Part shown: positions 43,668-53,388 of the stretch, piece after piece
Position numbering within the stretch: position 1 is the first letter of the stretch
How the letters are laid out: each line of letters begins with the position of its first letter
Source: JAHEJN01 sp963787285
GTDB lineage: Bacteria > Actinomycetota > Acidimicrobiia > Acidimicrobiales > JAHEJN01
DNA length: 64,000 nucleotides
NCBI GenBank assembly: GCA_963787285.1
Contig: CAWBCM010000011.1
Coordinates: 33,483-97,482 of the forward strand
Direction of reading: 5' to 3'
Position numbers and translations under genes: made by a program
The notes under the pieces: model-generated
The model's database searches: none
Told to the model about the DNA's origin: nothing
What the model saw: the letters and a program-made list of their open reading frames with translations, nothing else

Positions 43668-44537
43668 TCAGCTCTCCCGCAGAAGTCGTTCGGCGAGGGC
43701 CTCGACAGCTGGATCGGTCACCGAGTCGCGTCGTGTGGCGAGGATGAGCCGGCGGGTCGTGAGCGGGATCCCATCCTCGAGCGCCCGGTCGCCCCGTTCG
43801 GCCTGGGTGCTCGGCAGCACCGTCCACCCGAGGCCCATGCGCACCATCTCGCGGAGCACGTCGGGTTGGTGGCTCTCCGCTATCACCTCGAGGGGAGCAC
43901 CTCGTTCGATCAGGGCTGCGGTGACCACGGCTCGCGTGTGGGAATCGGCGGGGAACAGGACCCACGGCCCCCAGCGCGCCGGCCGGCCCGGCGCCTGGCC
44001 GGGCGGCGCGTAGACCGAGAGCTGTTCCGACATCAGCGGGCGTTGCTCGATACCGGGACCGAGGCGCGGCGGCTCGACGCACACGACGAGATCGAGATCG
44101 CCGCTCTCCAGGTGGTCGAGGAGAACCGACGACGGGGCGACGGTGAGTCGCAGCTCGACATCGCTCTGCGCTTCCCGGAAGCCGCGGAGCACATCGGGGT
44201 GGTGGAGCACGGCGGACGCATCGATCATGCCGAGGCGCACGGTGCCGGTCCGACCCCGAGCGACCCGGTCGGCCCATCGCACCAGATCGCCGGTGAGTCC
44301 CAACACCTGGCGAGCGTGGGCCACGACCGGCCTGGCCGCCTCGCGGATCACCCGACGCCGGCCGTCGGGCTCGAAGAGGGCGACACCGACCCGACGCTCG
44401 AGCTCGGCCAGCCCCTGCGAGAGCGCCGACGGACTCACGCCGATGGTCTCGGCGGCCATGGCCCAGGTGTCGTGGTCGTCCACGGCGACGAGGTATTCGA
44501 GCTGGCGCATCGAGAGGTCGGGAAGAGGAGTGCGCAC
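43668..44537 (-). CDS. LysR-family transcriptional regulator
   Basis: 289 aa. Helix-turn-helix at residues about 9-70: LSMRQLEYLVAVDDHDTWAM, IGVSPSALSQGLAELERRVG, LFEPDGRR. The effector-binding part has VRLGMIDASAVLHHPDVLRG and MVRMGLGWTVLPS. Divergent from inositol-3-phosphate synthase across 70 bases that carry a strong dyad, so it probably controls that gene and itself. Effector unknown. Confidence 0.9.
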   Translation of the reverse strand: MRTPLPDLSMRQLEYLVAVDDHDTWAMAAETIGVSPSALSQGLAELERRVGVALFEPDGRRRVIREAARPVVAHARQVLGLTGDLVRWADRVARGRTGTVRLGMIDASAVLHHPDVLRGFREAQSDVELRLTVAPSSVLLDHLESGDLDLVVCVEPPRLGPGIEQRPLMSEQLSVYAPPGQAPGRPARWGPWVLFPADSHTRAVVTAALIERGAPLEVIAESHQPDVLREMVRMGLGWTVLPSTQAERGDRALEDGIPLTTRRLILATRRDSVTDPAVEALAERLLRES

Positions 44538-44546
44538 CGCTGCAGG

Positions 44547-44569
44547 TTAGTTCAGTATTCCTGAACTAA
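44547..44569. promoter_or_regulatory. Perfect dyad in the lysR/ino1 divergent promoter
   Basis: TTAGTTCAG (44547-44555), five bases, CTGAACTAA (44561-44569). The nested T-N11-A element is the LysR signature. The region is AT-rich compared with its surroundings and also contains TTTATCAT near 44591, a possible -10 region for ino1. Confidence 0.75.
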
Positions 44570-44607
44570 TCGAGCTAAATCATGCAGGATCCTTTATCAT
44601 CAGAGTC

Positions 44608-45914
<1,307 letters not shown>

Positions 45915-45920
45915 GTCGAT

Positions 45921-46784
45921 TCAACCCGCGTACGGTTCGATGTCCATGGCCGGGTAGCGGGCGGCGACATCGGCGAGCGTCTGCTCGTTCCAGTACTCGT
46001 GCCCCGGGGGCGGGAAGCCGAAGAGGTCTCGCTCTCGCACCGATGCGCGCTCGATCAGCTCGATCCATCCGGTTCGCAGAGCCTGGGTCGGCCAGGCGAC
46101 CCGTCCCATCCACGGATTTCCCCGCTCCGAGTAGTCGGCCAGGAGCGCGAACCGGCTGCGCCCCTGGCCGATCATGGCAGAGCCGCGATGCCAGATGTCG
46201 GTGGTGTAGAGGAACAGTGTGCCCGCCGGGCCCGTCACCGAGATCTGGTGCTCGGCCATCGAGTCCATTGGCAGCTTCTGTGGCGTGAACGGCAGGGCAT
46301 CGCCTGCCGTCCGCGGCAACACCCGCGTGGGGCCGTCGTTCTCGGTGACATCGGACAGCAGCGTGAAAGAGGTGAGCTGTGGCCACCTTCCGTCGCGTCT
46401 CGGCACGACCAGGTTGTGGTTGCCGTAGTCGCGATGGAGATTCTGGTCGTAGTCGACCGCGCCCGAGTACTTGGCCCAGAGCTCGATCTTGTACAACTGG
46501 AGGTTCTCGGTTCCACAGAACCGCTCGGCGGCGTCGACGAGATCGGGATGGAAGGCGATGCGATTCAGGTCCCAGGATCGGTACGGCGCGATCTTGATTG
46601 CCGAGAACTGGCTCTCGACGAGCTGACGGTGCGGTTCGGGGTCAGCGAAGTAGTCCTCGGGACTCGGGAACTCATCGAAGAGCCCGGCACGGGCGGCCGC
46701 GATCTCGGCCGCCTCGAGGAAACCCTCGACGACGGCGAAACCCTGGGTTCGAACCGTCTCGAGGACCTCATCGGTCACGCGCAC
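45921..46784 (-). CDS. Phytanoyl-CoA dioxygenase family protein
   Basis: 287 aa, non-haem Fe(II)/2-oxoglutarate oxygenase fold. The HxD pair is in QNLHRDYGNHN near residue 118, the distal His in TDIWHRGSAM near residue 195, and the 2-oxoglutarate-binding Arg lies downstream in GRSRFALLADYS. GFAVVEGFLEAAEIAAARAG is the usual opening. Substrate unknown. It begins 16 bases after a small winged-helix gene in the same direction and converges with ino1 across six bases. Confidence 0.88.
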   Translation of the reverse strand: MRVTDEVLETVRTQGFAVVEGFLEAAEIAAARAGLFDEFPSPEDYFADPEPHRQLVESQFSAIKIAPYRSWDLNRIAFHPDLVDAAERFCGTENLQLYKIELWAKYSGAVDYDQNLHRDYGNHNLVVPRRDGRWPQLTSFTLLSDVTENDGPTRVLPRTAGDALPFTPQKLPMDSMAEHQISVTGPAGTLFLYTTDIWHRGSAMIGQGRSRFALLADYSERGNPWMGRVAWPTQALRTGWIELIERASVRERDLFGFPPPGHEYWNEQTLADVAARYPAMDIEPYAG

Positions 46785-46800
46785 GTGGCAGTCCTACCGG

Positions 46801-47101
46801 CTAGGGATCGAGTGTGGCCAGAAGGTCGCCGATGGTGTGGTTCTCCTCGAGGGGATGGCGAAGGGGCAGCTCGGGGTTGACCCGATAGCGGTTCCGACGC
46901 CCGACCCGCTCGTGTTCGACGTAGCCGCCGATCTCGAGCTCGTGGATGATCTTCTGCACGGCCCCCACGGTGATGCCGACTGCGTGGCTGATGTCGCGCT
47001 CGGCGAAGCTCGGGGTCGCGGTCGATGGCGATGAGCACGTGGGCATGGTTGGTGAGGAAGGTCCACGACGGCACCTTCGGTTCGGGATCCCTCAACTCCA
47101 C
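46801..47101 (-). CDS. Winged-helix regulator, MarR/ArsR-like (one frameshift)
   Basis: Joined frames give 99 aa: PSWTFLTNHAHVLIAIDRDP, AERDISHAVGITVGAVQKII, EIGGYVEHERVGRRNRYRV and PLRHPLEENHTIGDLLATL. This is a single winged-helix module with a clear recognition helix and wing. One extra base at 47008, following codon GAG, separates the halves. It precedes the PhyH gene and may regulate it. Confidence 0.75.
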
Positions 47102-47161
47102 CCGGTGATGATACCTATCGAGAAACGCGTGCTGGCGAACCGTCGTCGCCGAAGCTGTGCG

Positions 47162-47302
47162 TCACCGTCGATGAACCGGCAACGGCTGAAAGTAGCGAGG
47201 AGTCGCGGGAGGGGCGGACGGTCGACTATCGCGCACGGAGGCGGCGGCGCGCAGGGTCAGAGCCTTGCGCTTGGCGGCGCGAACTGCAGTGGTGAAAAGC
47301 AT
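47162..47302 (-). CDS. Small basic protein (46 aa)
   Basis: MLFTTAVRAAKRKALTLRAA opens a basic, Ala-rich peptide ending LPVHRR. AGAGGAGAA precedes the ATG at 8 bases, a strong ribosome site. It lies downstream of another small gene in the same direction. No family recognised; the N-terminal amphipathic basic helix could bind membrane or nucleic acid. Confidence 0.5.
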   Translation of the reverse strand: MLFTTAVRAAKRKALTLRAAASVRDSRPSAPPATPRYFQPLPVHRR

Positions 47303-47327
47303 GAGGATTCTCCTCTGATCGGGTCGG

Positions 47328-47597
47328 TCAGGAGTCGGGCGACCAGCGGTCGCTGAGTACGGCCAAGCGGCGCCGGCAGGTGGCCACCTGTTCCACTTCA
47401 GCCTGGTCGAGGCACGTCCAGCCCTCTCGCAGGGTGAGCCGTTGAAGCGTGAGCTCGATGTCCAGGAGCTCGGCGAGGACGTCGCTGCGAATGGCGGCAT
47501 CGACCTTGGGCTCCCGCATCCAGAGTCGGCGAGCCTGTGTGCTCAGGTCCTCGAGATCCTCGGATGACGAGATGGGCGGAACGATGGTCACGGTCAT
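47328..47597 (-). CDS. Small helical protein of unknown function (89 aa)
   Basis: From ATG 47597 with a perfect AGGAGG seven bases upstream. The sequence is charged and helical: LEDLSTQARRLWMREPKVDA, LDIELTLQRLTLREGW, QVATCRRRLAVLSDRW. No known domain. It forms a unit with the 46-aa gene and is divergent from the universal stress protein gene across about 100 AT-rich bases, so the three may share regulation. Confidence 0.6.
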   Translation of the reverse strand: MTVTIVPPISSSEDLEDLSTQARRLWMREPKVDAAIRSDVLAELLDIELTLQRLTLREGWTCLDQAEVEQVATCRRRLAVLSDRWSPDS

Positions 47598-47699
47598 GAT
47601 TGAACCTCCTGTGAAGCACCTTATCAAAAAGAGGTTGCAAAAGACACCTATTTCTATTTAGCTATGAAAGATCGAACAAGACGAACCGAGGAGATCGAG

Positions 47700-48170
47700 A
47701 TGACCCGTAGCAGCGCCACCACGAAGCCCATTCTCGTCGCCGTCGACGGCAGCCGTGAGTCGACGGCGGCCCTTCGGTGGGCGGTCGACTACGCCGAGCG
47801 GGCCAACTGCGACGTTCGGGTGATCACGACCTATCGCGAGCCACAAACGCCGAGCTACTCCGCAGGCGGCTACTGGGAGAGCTGGATCGAAAGCGAGAAA
47901 ACGGCGCGGGAGCGGGCCGAGGCCGCGATGGTCGATGTCCTCGGTCACGCCGAAATCGACCATCTCGTGATGCTCGGACCGATCGAGCGGGCCCTCGAAG
48001 AGTTCAGCGACGAGGCGTCGATGATCGTCGTGGGCACACGGGCGACCGACACATGGCTCAGCCGATTCCGGGCCTCGGTGACCAACCGGATCACCGGAGC
48101 CGTCGATTGCCCGGTGGTGTCGATCCGATCGGGGGAGCCGAGCGAGGATCTCCTGAGAACCGGGTCCTGA
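47700..48170 (+). CDS. Universal stress protein (single UspA domain)
   Basis: 156 aa from ATG 47700 with GAGGAG eight bases upstream; an earlier ATG at 47664 lacks a ribosome site. PILVAVDGSRESTAALRWAV opens the fold. The usual ATP loop (GxxGxxxxxxxxxGS) is altered to VGTRATDTWLSRFRASVTNR, so nucleotide binding is uncertain. VDCPVVSIR closes it. Faces the tandem Usp gene tail to tail across six bases. Confidence 0.85.
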   Translation: MTRSSATTKPILVAVDGSRESTAALRWAVDYAERANCDVRVITTYREPQTPSYSAGGYWESWIESEKTARERAEAAMVDVLGHAEIDHLVMLGPIERALEEFSDEASMIVVGTRATDTWLSRFRASVTNRITGAVDCPVVSIRSGEPSEDLLRTGS

Positions 48171-48176
48171 GGCCGG

Positions 48177-49094
48177 CTAGGGCGCAAGCGGCGAGACGAA
48201 GCCCGGCGGTTTCGCGGTCAATACGCCACAGCTCACTCGGTCGAGGATCTGTTCGGCGGTCTCGCCCGTGAGAATTCCCTTCACTCTGGTGCTACCGAGC
48301 GTGCCCATGACGATGAGGTCGATCATCAGGTCGTCGACCAACTGGGGGACCATCTCCGCCGCCGGGCCGTTCACGACGTGGATGACCCAGGGCGCATCAG
48401 CCACCGAGCTGGAATGGAGGAGTGCTCCGAGGTCTTTGCTTCGCGCGGTGAACTCGTTGTCGCGCATGGCTTCCAGCTCATCGTCGGCCACGCGCATGAA
48501 CGACGATGTGCGCATCATTGCCTCGCCGTACAACTCCCAGGCGTGGGCAACGTGAAGTTCGCCTCCGTAGAGCTGGTTGATCGAGGCGGCGAGCTCGAGG
48601 AGCAACCAGTTGAGGTCCTTCTCGTCGGGATCGGGGTTGACGGCGGCCAGCACGCGAGGGGCCGGTGTTGCATCGGGTCGCATCAGCCACACCGGACACG
48701 GGCACTTGCGAAGCAGCCGGCGCAGCACGGTCTGTTGCGATCGGTCCTCGCCGACGGTGACGACGACGAGATCGTGACCGGCCGTGATCACCTCGAGAAC
48801 GATGCCGATGGCGGCGTTGGGTGCATCGCTCATGGCGATCGACACCGGGCGACCTGCTGCGAGTCGTGATTCCTCGAGCGCTGCAGTGACCTCGTCGCGA
48901 AGTGCAGACCGCACCAAATCCTGATGGGAGCGGCTGTATCGGAGGCGGTCGAGACGCGTCAGCTCGGGGACGACACCAACCATGGTGAGGTTCGCGCCGT
49001 TGCGATCGGCGAGATCACCCACGCGTGCGGCGGCACGGGCGTTGTGGTCGGGATCGCTCAGTGGGCAGAACAGGATGTTCTTGAACCGCTTCAT
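48177..49094 (-). CDS. Tandem universal stress protein (UspE-type)
   Basis: 305 aa with two Usp domains. The start is ATG 49094 (MKRFKNILFCPLSDPDHNAR). Domain 1 ends with LLRKCPCPVWLMRP; domain 2 holds PRVLAAVNPDPDEKDLNWLL, DLIVMGTLGSTRVKGILTGE and VSCGVLTAKP, where MGTLGSTRVKGILTG approximates the ATP-binding GxxGxx(9)G(S/T) pattern. Four bases separate it from the desaturase gene upstream, so the two are one unit. Confidence 0.85.
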   Translation of the reverse strand: MKRFKNILFCPLSDPDHNARAAARVGDLADRNGANLTMVGVVPELTRLDRLRYSRSHQDLVRSALRDEVTAALEESRLAAGRPVSIAMSDAPNAAIGIVLEVITAGHDLVVVTVGEDRSQQTVLRRLLRKCPCPVWLMRPDATPAPRVLAAVNPDPDEKDLNWLLLELAASINQLYGGELHVAHAWELYGEAMMRTSSFMRVADDELEAMRDNEFTARSKDLGALLHSSSVADAPWVIHVVNGPAAEMVPQLVDDLMIDLIVMGTLGSTRVKGILTGETAEQILDRVSCGVLTAKPPGFVSPLAP

Positions 49095-49098
49095 CGAC

Positions 49099-50169
49099 CT
49101 ACGCGGGGGCGTGCGCCTTGTCGGGGTAGCGGCTCCACACGCCCGTCTCGAAGTCGTGCAGCTTGCACTCGCGGACCGAACGGAGGTAGTCGCGCAGGCG
49201 GATGGGGTGCTCGTGGACATAGTCGGGGAACTCGGCGGCGATGGCTCGAGCCGCGTCGGGCAGGCGGTAGCACGGGATCTTCATGTCGACGTGGTGCGGG
49301 AGGTGGACCATGATCCAGTGGAAGAAGAGGTCCCAGCCGGGTGGGCCCCACAGCACCGTCGTGCCCTCGACCTGGCCACGGAAGCGGTTCCATTCTCGTC
49401 GGGGCCACCAGCGGATCTCGGGAGAGATGTGGTGCACGTACACCACCCAGCCGATGGTCTGGCAGAAGAGAAGGAAGGGGATGACGACGAGCTTGACCCA
49501 GAGCCAGAGACCACCGAGGCCGCTGAAGCCGATGGCCAGACCGAGCGCGGCGAGCGCATAGAGCGCAACGAAGGCCTGGTCGCGACGCATGGCCTTGGCC
49601 CAGCGCTCGGGCGGCGTGAACCGCACCATCTTGTTGAGCCACACGTGGTGGAAGTAGTAGGCCCCGGCGCCGAAGCGGCTCCACTCGATGCGGTGCAGCA
49701 GCCGCTGGTACCGGCTCATCGCCTGGTACTCGGCGATGGTGGACGGGTGCCACACGAAGTCCATGGTCTGGCGAAGTGTGTGACCGTGGTGAACGCGATT
49801 GTGTCCGAAGATCCACTGCTCGGTTGCGTGCAACGACGGCAACATCGCGACCCGGGCCACCACGGCGTTGAGGCGTTTCGAGTCGAACAGCGCGTCGTGG
49901 GCCGCATCGTGGCCGACTACGAACAGCCCGGCGACGGCGAGTCCGGCCAGCAGCCAGAGCGGCACGAGGAAGAGGATGTTGTTCGTCGAGGCGAGACCCC
50001 ATGACGCCAACCCGAGCACAAGGAGGTCGCGCGCGAATATCCCCAGGCCACGGATGGTGGATCGCTCGTAGCAGCGGTCGGGAATGGTGTCGAGCACGGT
50101 CTTGAGCCCGGTGGGGGTCTCGGGGGCATCGGCGTCGACGTGAGCGGTGTCGGAAGAGATGGCGGACAC
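49099..50169 (-). CDS. Membrane fatty acid desaturase
   Basis: 356 aa with four hydrophobic segments. The three His boxes of acyl-lipid/acyl-CoA desaturases are present: GHDAAHDALF (HxxxH), GHNRVHHGH (HxxHH) and VHLPHHVDMK (HxxHH). These bind the di-iron centre that introduces a double bond into a membrane lipid acyl chain. The resemblance is to omega-6/beta-carotene-hydroxylase-like FA_desaturase (PF00487). Together with the Usp gene downstream it may answer to cold or membrane stress. Confidence 0.88.
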   Translation of the reverse strand: MSAISSDTAHVDADAPETPTGLKTVLDTIPDRCYERSTIRGLGIFARDLLVLGLASWGLASTNNILFLVPLWLLAGLAVAGLFVVGHDAAHDALFDSKRLNAVVARVAMLPSLHATEQWIFGHNRVHHGHTLRQTMDFVWHPSTIAEYQAMSRYQRLLHRIEWSRFGAGAYYFHHVWLNKMVRFTPPERWAKAMRRDQAFVALYALAALGLAIGFSGLGGLWLWVKLVVIPFLLFCQTIGWVVYVHHISPEIRWWPRREWNRFRGQVEGTTVLWGPPGWDLFFHWIMVHLPHHVDMKIPCYRLPDAARAIAAEFPDYVHEHPIRLRDYLRSVRECKLHDFETGVWSRYPDKAHAPA

Positions 50170-50196
50170 GGTGTTCCTTGTTGCGGGCGACTCCGA

Positions 50197-51459
50197 TCAG
50201 GTTACCCGTTTTTCGGCCAGTCGAACGAGGGCGCCCTCGGCTGCGGTCACCGCAGTACTGAACGACCCCTGCACGAGATAGCCGCCGGTCGGCGCCTCCC
50301 AGTCGATCATCTCACCGGCCACGAAGCACCCGGGAAGGCGACGCAGCATCAGATTGTCGTCGAGCTCGTCCCAGCAGACGCCGCCGGCGCTGGAGATGGC
50401 CCGGTCGATCGGGGCGAGTGCATCGACCCGGAGGGGGAGCCGCTTCAGTAGTCGAGCGAGGCGATCTGGATCGCGGGGGACTCGGTTGCGAGTGGCTTCA
50501 CGGACGACGCCGGCCGCCACCGACGACGTTCCGAAGATCCTCCGCAGGGTCGTACTCGTGGAGTCCTTGGTGCGGCCCGCTCGCAGTCGATCGGCGAGGC
50601 GACTGTGATCGAGGTCAGGGAGCAGGTCGAGCTCGACCTCGCAGCCACCGGTGCGATCGAGCTGGCCGCGTACGGCCGAGGACAGCGCGTACACCGGTCC
50701 ACCTTCGAGGCCGCTCGACGTGACGACCAGGTCGCCGCGGCCGCAGTGCTCGCCCATGCCGACCGACACATTCTTCAGTGGGACGCCCTCGAAGCGGGCG
50801 AGGAAGTCGGTCGTCCAGGTCACGATGACGCCGCAGTTCGCGGGTCGCAACCGAGCGACGGTGACGCCGGCGCGCTCGAACTCGGTGACCCAGCCGCCGT
50901 CGGACCCGACTCGCGGCCAGCTCGCACCACCCATGGCGAACACGACGACGTCGCTCGCCACCTCGACCGGCGAGCCGTCAGCGCCCGCGAAACGAAGGTG
51001 CGTCGGATCGGGCGGTGCGTCGTCGGCGCCGGCCCAGCCGAGCCAACGATGTCGGGTGTGGGCGACGACCCCCGCCTGATCGAGCCGACTGAGCCAGGAG
51101 CGCAGCAGCGGAGTGGCCCGGAAGGCTTCGGGGAACACGCGGCCGCTGGAGCCGGCGAAGGTGGGCTGTCCGAGCTCCTCGCACCACGCCCGAAGGGACG
51201 ACGGGTCGAAGCGGCGGATGCTGTGGTCGAGCGAGTCGGCCGACTCGCCGTAGCGCCCGATGAACTCCTCGAGCGATTCGCTGTGGGTGAGGTTGAGGCC
51301 GCTGCGACCGGCGAGCACGAGCTTCCGGCCGAGCGAGGGCATGTGCTCGTAGACCGACACTGCCACTCCGCCGGCGGCGAGGGTCTCTGCGGCCATGAGG
51401 CCCGCCGGACCGCCACCGACGACGGTCGCCGAGGCGCGGGCGTCGGGGGCCGGTGGCAT
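50197..51459 (-). CDS. HI0933/YhiN-type flavoprotein
   Basis: 420 aa. FAD-binding start ATVVGGGPAGLMAAETLAAG; the family marker GRKLVLAGRSGLNLTHSE; FGTSSVAAGVVREATRNRVP; and the C-terminal AGGVCWDELDDNLMLRRLPG and CFVAGEMIDWEAPTGGYLVQ, the classic BaiN/YhiN second FAD contact. The family (TIGR03862-like) has no settled role in most bacteria. Unbroken. Confidence 0.88.
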   Translation of the reverse strand: MPPAPDARASATVVGGGPAGLMAAETLAAGGVAVSVYEHMPSLGRKLVLAGRSGLNLTHSESLEEFIGRYGESADSLDHSIRRFDPSSLRAWCEELGQPTFAGSSGRVFPEAFRATPLLRSWLSRLDQAGVVAHTRHRWLGWAGADDAPPDPTHLRFAGADGSPVEVASDVVVFAMGGASWPRVGSDGGWVTEFERAGVTVARLRPANCGVIVTWTTDFLARFEGVPLKNVSVGMGEHCGRGDLVVTSSGLEGGPVYALSSAVRGQLDRTGGCEVELDLLPDLDHSRLADRLRAGRTKDSTSTTLRRIFGTSSVAAGVVREATRNRVPRDPDRLARLLKRLPLRVDALAPIDRAISSAGGVCWDELDDNLMLRRLPGCFVAGEMIDWEAPTGGYLVQGSFSTAVTAAEGALVRLAEKRVT

Positions 51460-51485
51460 GGCGCCAGGTTACGCCGGCCGAGCGG

Positions 51486-51821
51486 TCAGGATGCCTGGTC
51501 GTGGCTGTCGTTCAGACGTCGAGCCGCCGCCACCGAGCGGCGAACGAGTCGCCGTGGGGGGAACCCGGCGAGGGCCCGCTCTTCGTCGTTCTCGCCGCCC
51601 CAGATTCCGTGCTCGTAGTTGCGACGGCCCGCCTCGCGGCAGGCGAGCTGTGCTTGGCATCCGCCGCAGACGACCTTGGCCTTTTCTTCGCGCCGCCGGC
51701 GGCTACCGGGCTGCTCGCCCGGCGGGCCGAAGAACAGCTCGGTCCGGGTTCGGCAGGCCGCGAGATCAACCCAGGAACGATCGTCGAGACAACCGCTCAG
51801 TGGGTACTCCTCGCTACTCAC
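51486..51821 (-). CDS. whiB: WhiB-family iron-sulfur regulator
   Basis: 111 aa. Four cluster cysteines: one in DLAACRTRTEL, and VVCGGCQAQLACREAG with the C-x2-C-x5-C spacing. GIWGG is the invariant turn and the C-terminal basic region (PRRLVRRSVAAARR) binds DNA. The AELFFGP-like ELFFGPPGE is typical. WhiB proteins carry a [4Fe-4S] cluster sensitive to oxygen or NO and bind the main sigma factor. A 26-bp palindrome lies 53-78 bases upstream of the start. Confidence 0.93.
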   Translation of the reverse strand: MSSEEYPLSGCLDDRSWVDLAACRTRTELFFGPPGEQPGSRRRREEKAKVVCGGCQAQLACREAGRRNYEHGIWGGENDEERALAGFPPRRLVRRSVAAARRLNDSHDQAS

Positions 51822-51873
51822 GGCGCCTACCGTAGAAGCGAACCGAGGCCCACCCCCCGAGACCGGAGAGTGA

Positions 51874-51899
51874 TATCGGTCACATCGATGTCACCGATA
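51874..51899. promoter_or_regulatory. 26-bp near-perfect palindrome upstream of whiB
   Basis: Left arm TATCGGTCACATC, right arm GATGTCACCGATA; only one pair mismatches. The centre ACATCGATGT is itself palindromic. Its position before whiB suggests an operator for a dimeric regulator. No known consensus (CRP, LexA, Fur) matches well. Confidence 0.7.
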
Positions 51900-51943
51900 G
51901 CGCCGATCTCTTTTCGTGATGGGAAAATCGAGCTAAATACTAC

Positions 51944-52354
51944 TCAGTGGGTGACTGCGGGCTCGAGCTCGGCGGCATGTGCGACCCAACGTTCGACCTC
52001 ACCGAGGCTCGGTGGTCGGCGCACGAAGGGCACTCTGCGTGCGTTGTTGACTTCGAGCATCTTCGCGTGGAGGTTGGCCGGCTTGCGTTTCGACAGCTCC
52101 TTGACGGTGTCGACGCCGGCTTGCTCGAGCAGATCGGAGAACTCCTCGCCTACGCCACGCACGCGCATGAGGTCGGCGCGGTTGACCCAGGTCAGGATCA
52201 GCTTCTCGGACACTCCCGAGTCGCTGGCCAATGCCTTGCGCCCCTTCTTCGAACCGCCGGCCTTGAGGAGGGCCCGCGTGGTCCGCACACCATGCTTGGC
52301 CATTGTGGCTGCATGCTTCTTCCCGATGCCTTCGATCGTGGCGAGAGTGGCCAT
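51944..52354 (-). CDS. DUF4332/helix-hairpin-helix protein
   Basis: 136 aa from ATG 52354. Two helix-hairpin-helix-like units: LATIEGIGKKHAATMAKHGV and LMRVRGVGEEFSDLLEQAGV, the repeated pattern of DUF4332 proteins, followed by a basic tail. Such modules bind DNA without sequence specificity. It lies between whiB and the PAP2 gene, all in one direction. Confidence 0.75.
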   Translation of the reverse strand: MATLATIEGIGKKHAATMAKHGVRTTRALLKAGGSKKGRKALASDSGVSEKLILTWVNRADLMRVRGVGEEFSDLLEQAGVDTVKELSKRKPANLHAKMLEVNNARRVPFVRRPPSLGEVERWVAHAAELEPAVTH

Positions 52355-52414
52355 GGTTGCCTCCGAGGTGGTGAGTGCGCTCGCCGGGCACCGTAGACCA
52401 CCGACGACGGAGCT

Positions 52415-52492
52415 GCGCCGGCGACGGTCAGACCGCGCGAGGTCGGCCGGGGCGCCGGCGACGGTCAGACCGCAGCGAGGTCGGCCGGGGCG
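52415..52492. repeat. Tandem duplication of the PAP2 gene 3' end
   Basis: Two copies of about 40 bases (52415-52454 and 52452-52492), both containing GCGCCGGCGACGGTCAGACC and GAGGTCGGCCGGGGCG, differ by one inserted A and one G/C change. The functional stop TCA (minus-strand TGA, 52465-52467) lies in the inner copy. Confidence 0.85.
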
Positions 52493-53247
52493 TCGGAGTC
52501 GTCGTCGGTGGGACGGGTGCGACGGTCGATCCACATTGCACCGGCGTAGCCGACCAGAGCGATGGCACTACCGACGATGGCGTCGACCACCCAATGATTC
52601 GCAGTGAACACCACCGCCATGGTCATCAGCGTCGGCGACAGCACCGCCAACACCTTCACCAGTCGGATGCGCGTTGCGCGAAAGACGATGAGACCGGCGA
52701 GGACGTTCCAGCCGACGTGGAAACTCGGGAGGGCGGCGTACTTGTTCACGATCGACGGCGGTTGCAGGAACTTGTACGACGACGAGAGATTGGTGACCGT
52801 GTCCTCGAAGCCCGGAATGAACCGCGGCGGTGCCACCGGATAGGCGGCGAAGATCACGAGTCCGATGGCGCCCGACAGGATGAGGGCATTGCGAAAGAGC
52901 AGGAAGTTGCTTCGGCTGAACCGGAACAACAGAAACAGCGCCCCGACGATGACCGGCCAGTGGAACCAGATGTACACCCAGTTCCACAGTGTGATCATGG
53001 CGTGATTGTCGAGGATGAGGCCCTGGGCCGATGCCTCGATGTCGAGTCCGAAGATGCGCTCGAAATGTACGAGGCGGTTGGCGTTGGCCAATGCCGCTTC
53101 CTCGGCCTCCTTGGTGAACATGCGGACGCCGAAGTAGAGAAGGGCGGCGAGGGTCACCAGAATGAGCTGGGACGGGAAGCCTCGCCACGGGTGTTCGCGG
53201 ACCCCGCGAAGGTCGGGAACGAAGGCCTCGCGTATCGATTTGGCCAC
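52465..53247 (-). CDS. PAP2-superfamily membrane phosphatase/inositol-lipid synthase-like
   Basis: 260 aa from GTG 53247 (GGGAG upstream); a longer start is possible. Five to six hydrophobic segments. The PAP2 catalytic motifs appear as FAAYPVAPPRFIPG, ALPSFHVGWNVLAG (Ser-Phe-His) and FTANHWVVDAIVGS (His with Asp four residues on). This arrangement matches the PAP2_3 (inositol phosphorylceramide synthase/AUR1-like) group. With ino1 and an IMPase nearby, a role in inositol-lipid metabolism is plausible but not shown. Confidence 0.8.
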   Translation of the reverse strand: MAKSIREAFVPDLRGVREHPWRGFPSQLILVTLAALLYFGVRMFTKEAEEAALANANRLVHFERIFGLDIEASAQGLILDNHAMITLWNWVYIWFHWPVIVGALFLLFRFSRSNFLLFRNALILSGAIGLVIFAAYPVAPPRFIPGFEDTVTNLSSSYKFLQPPSIVNKYAALPSFHVGWNVLAGLIVFRATRIRLVKVLAVLSPTLMTMAVVFTANHWVVDAIVGSAIALVGYAGAMWIDRRTRPTDDDSDAPADLAAV

Positions 53248-53388
53248 GCGACTTCTCCCTTCCTTCAGCCCATGTGACGGTCCCACCGTGGAGACCCCTC
53301 TGCTCCGAGATCTGTCTTCAAACTGTAACAGACTCGCTCTGGGGGAAACACGGCCCAAAGCCCTGATATGCCCGGTGTTTCGAGAACG

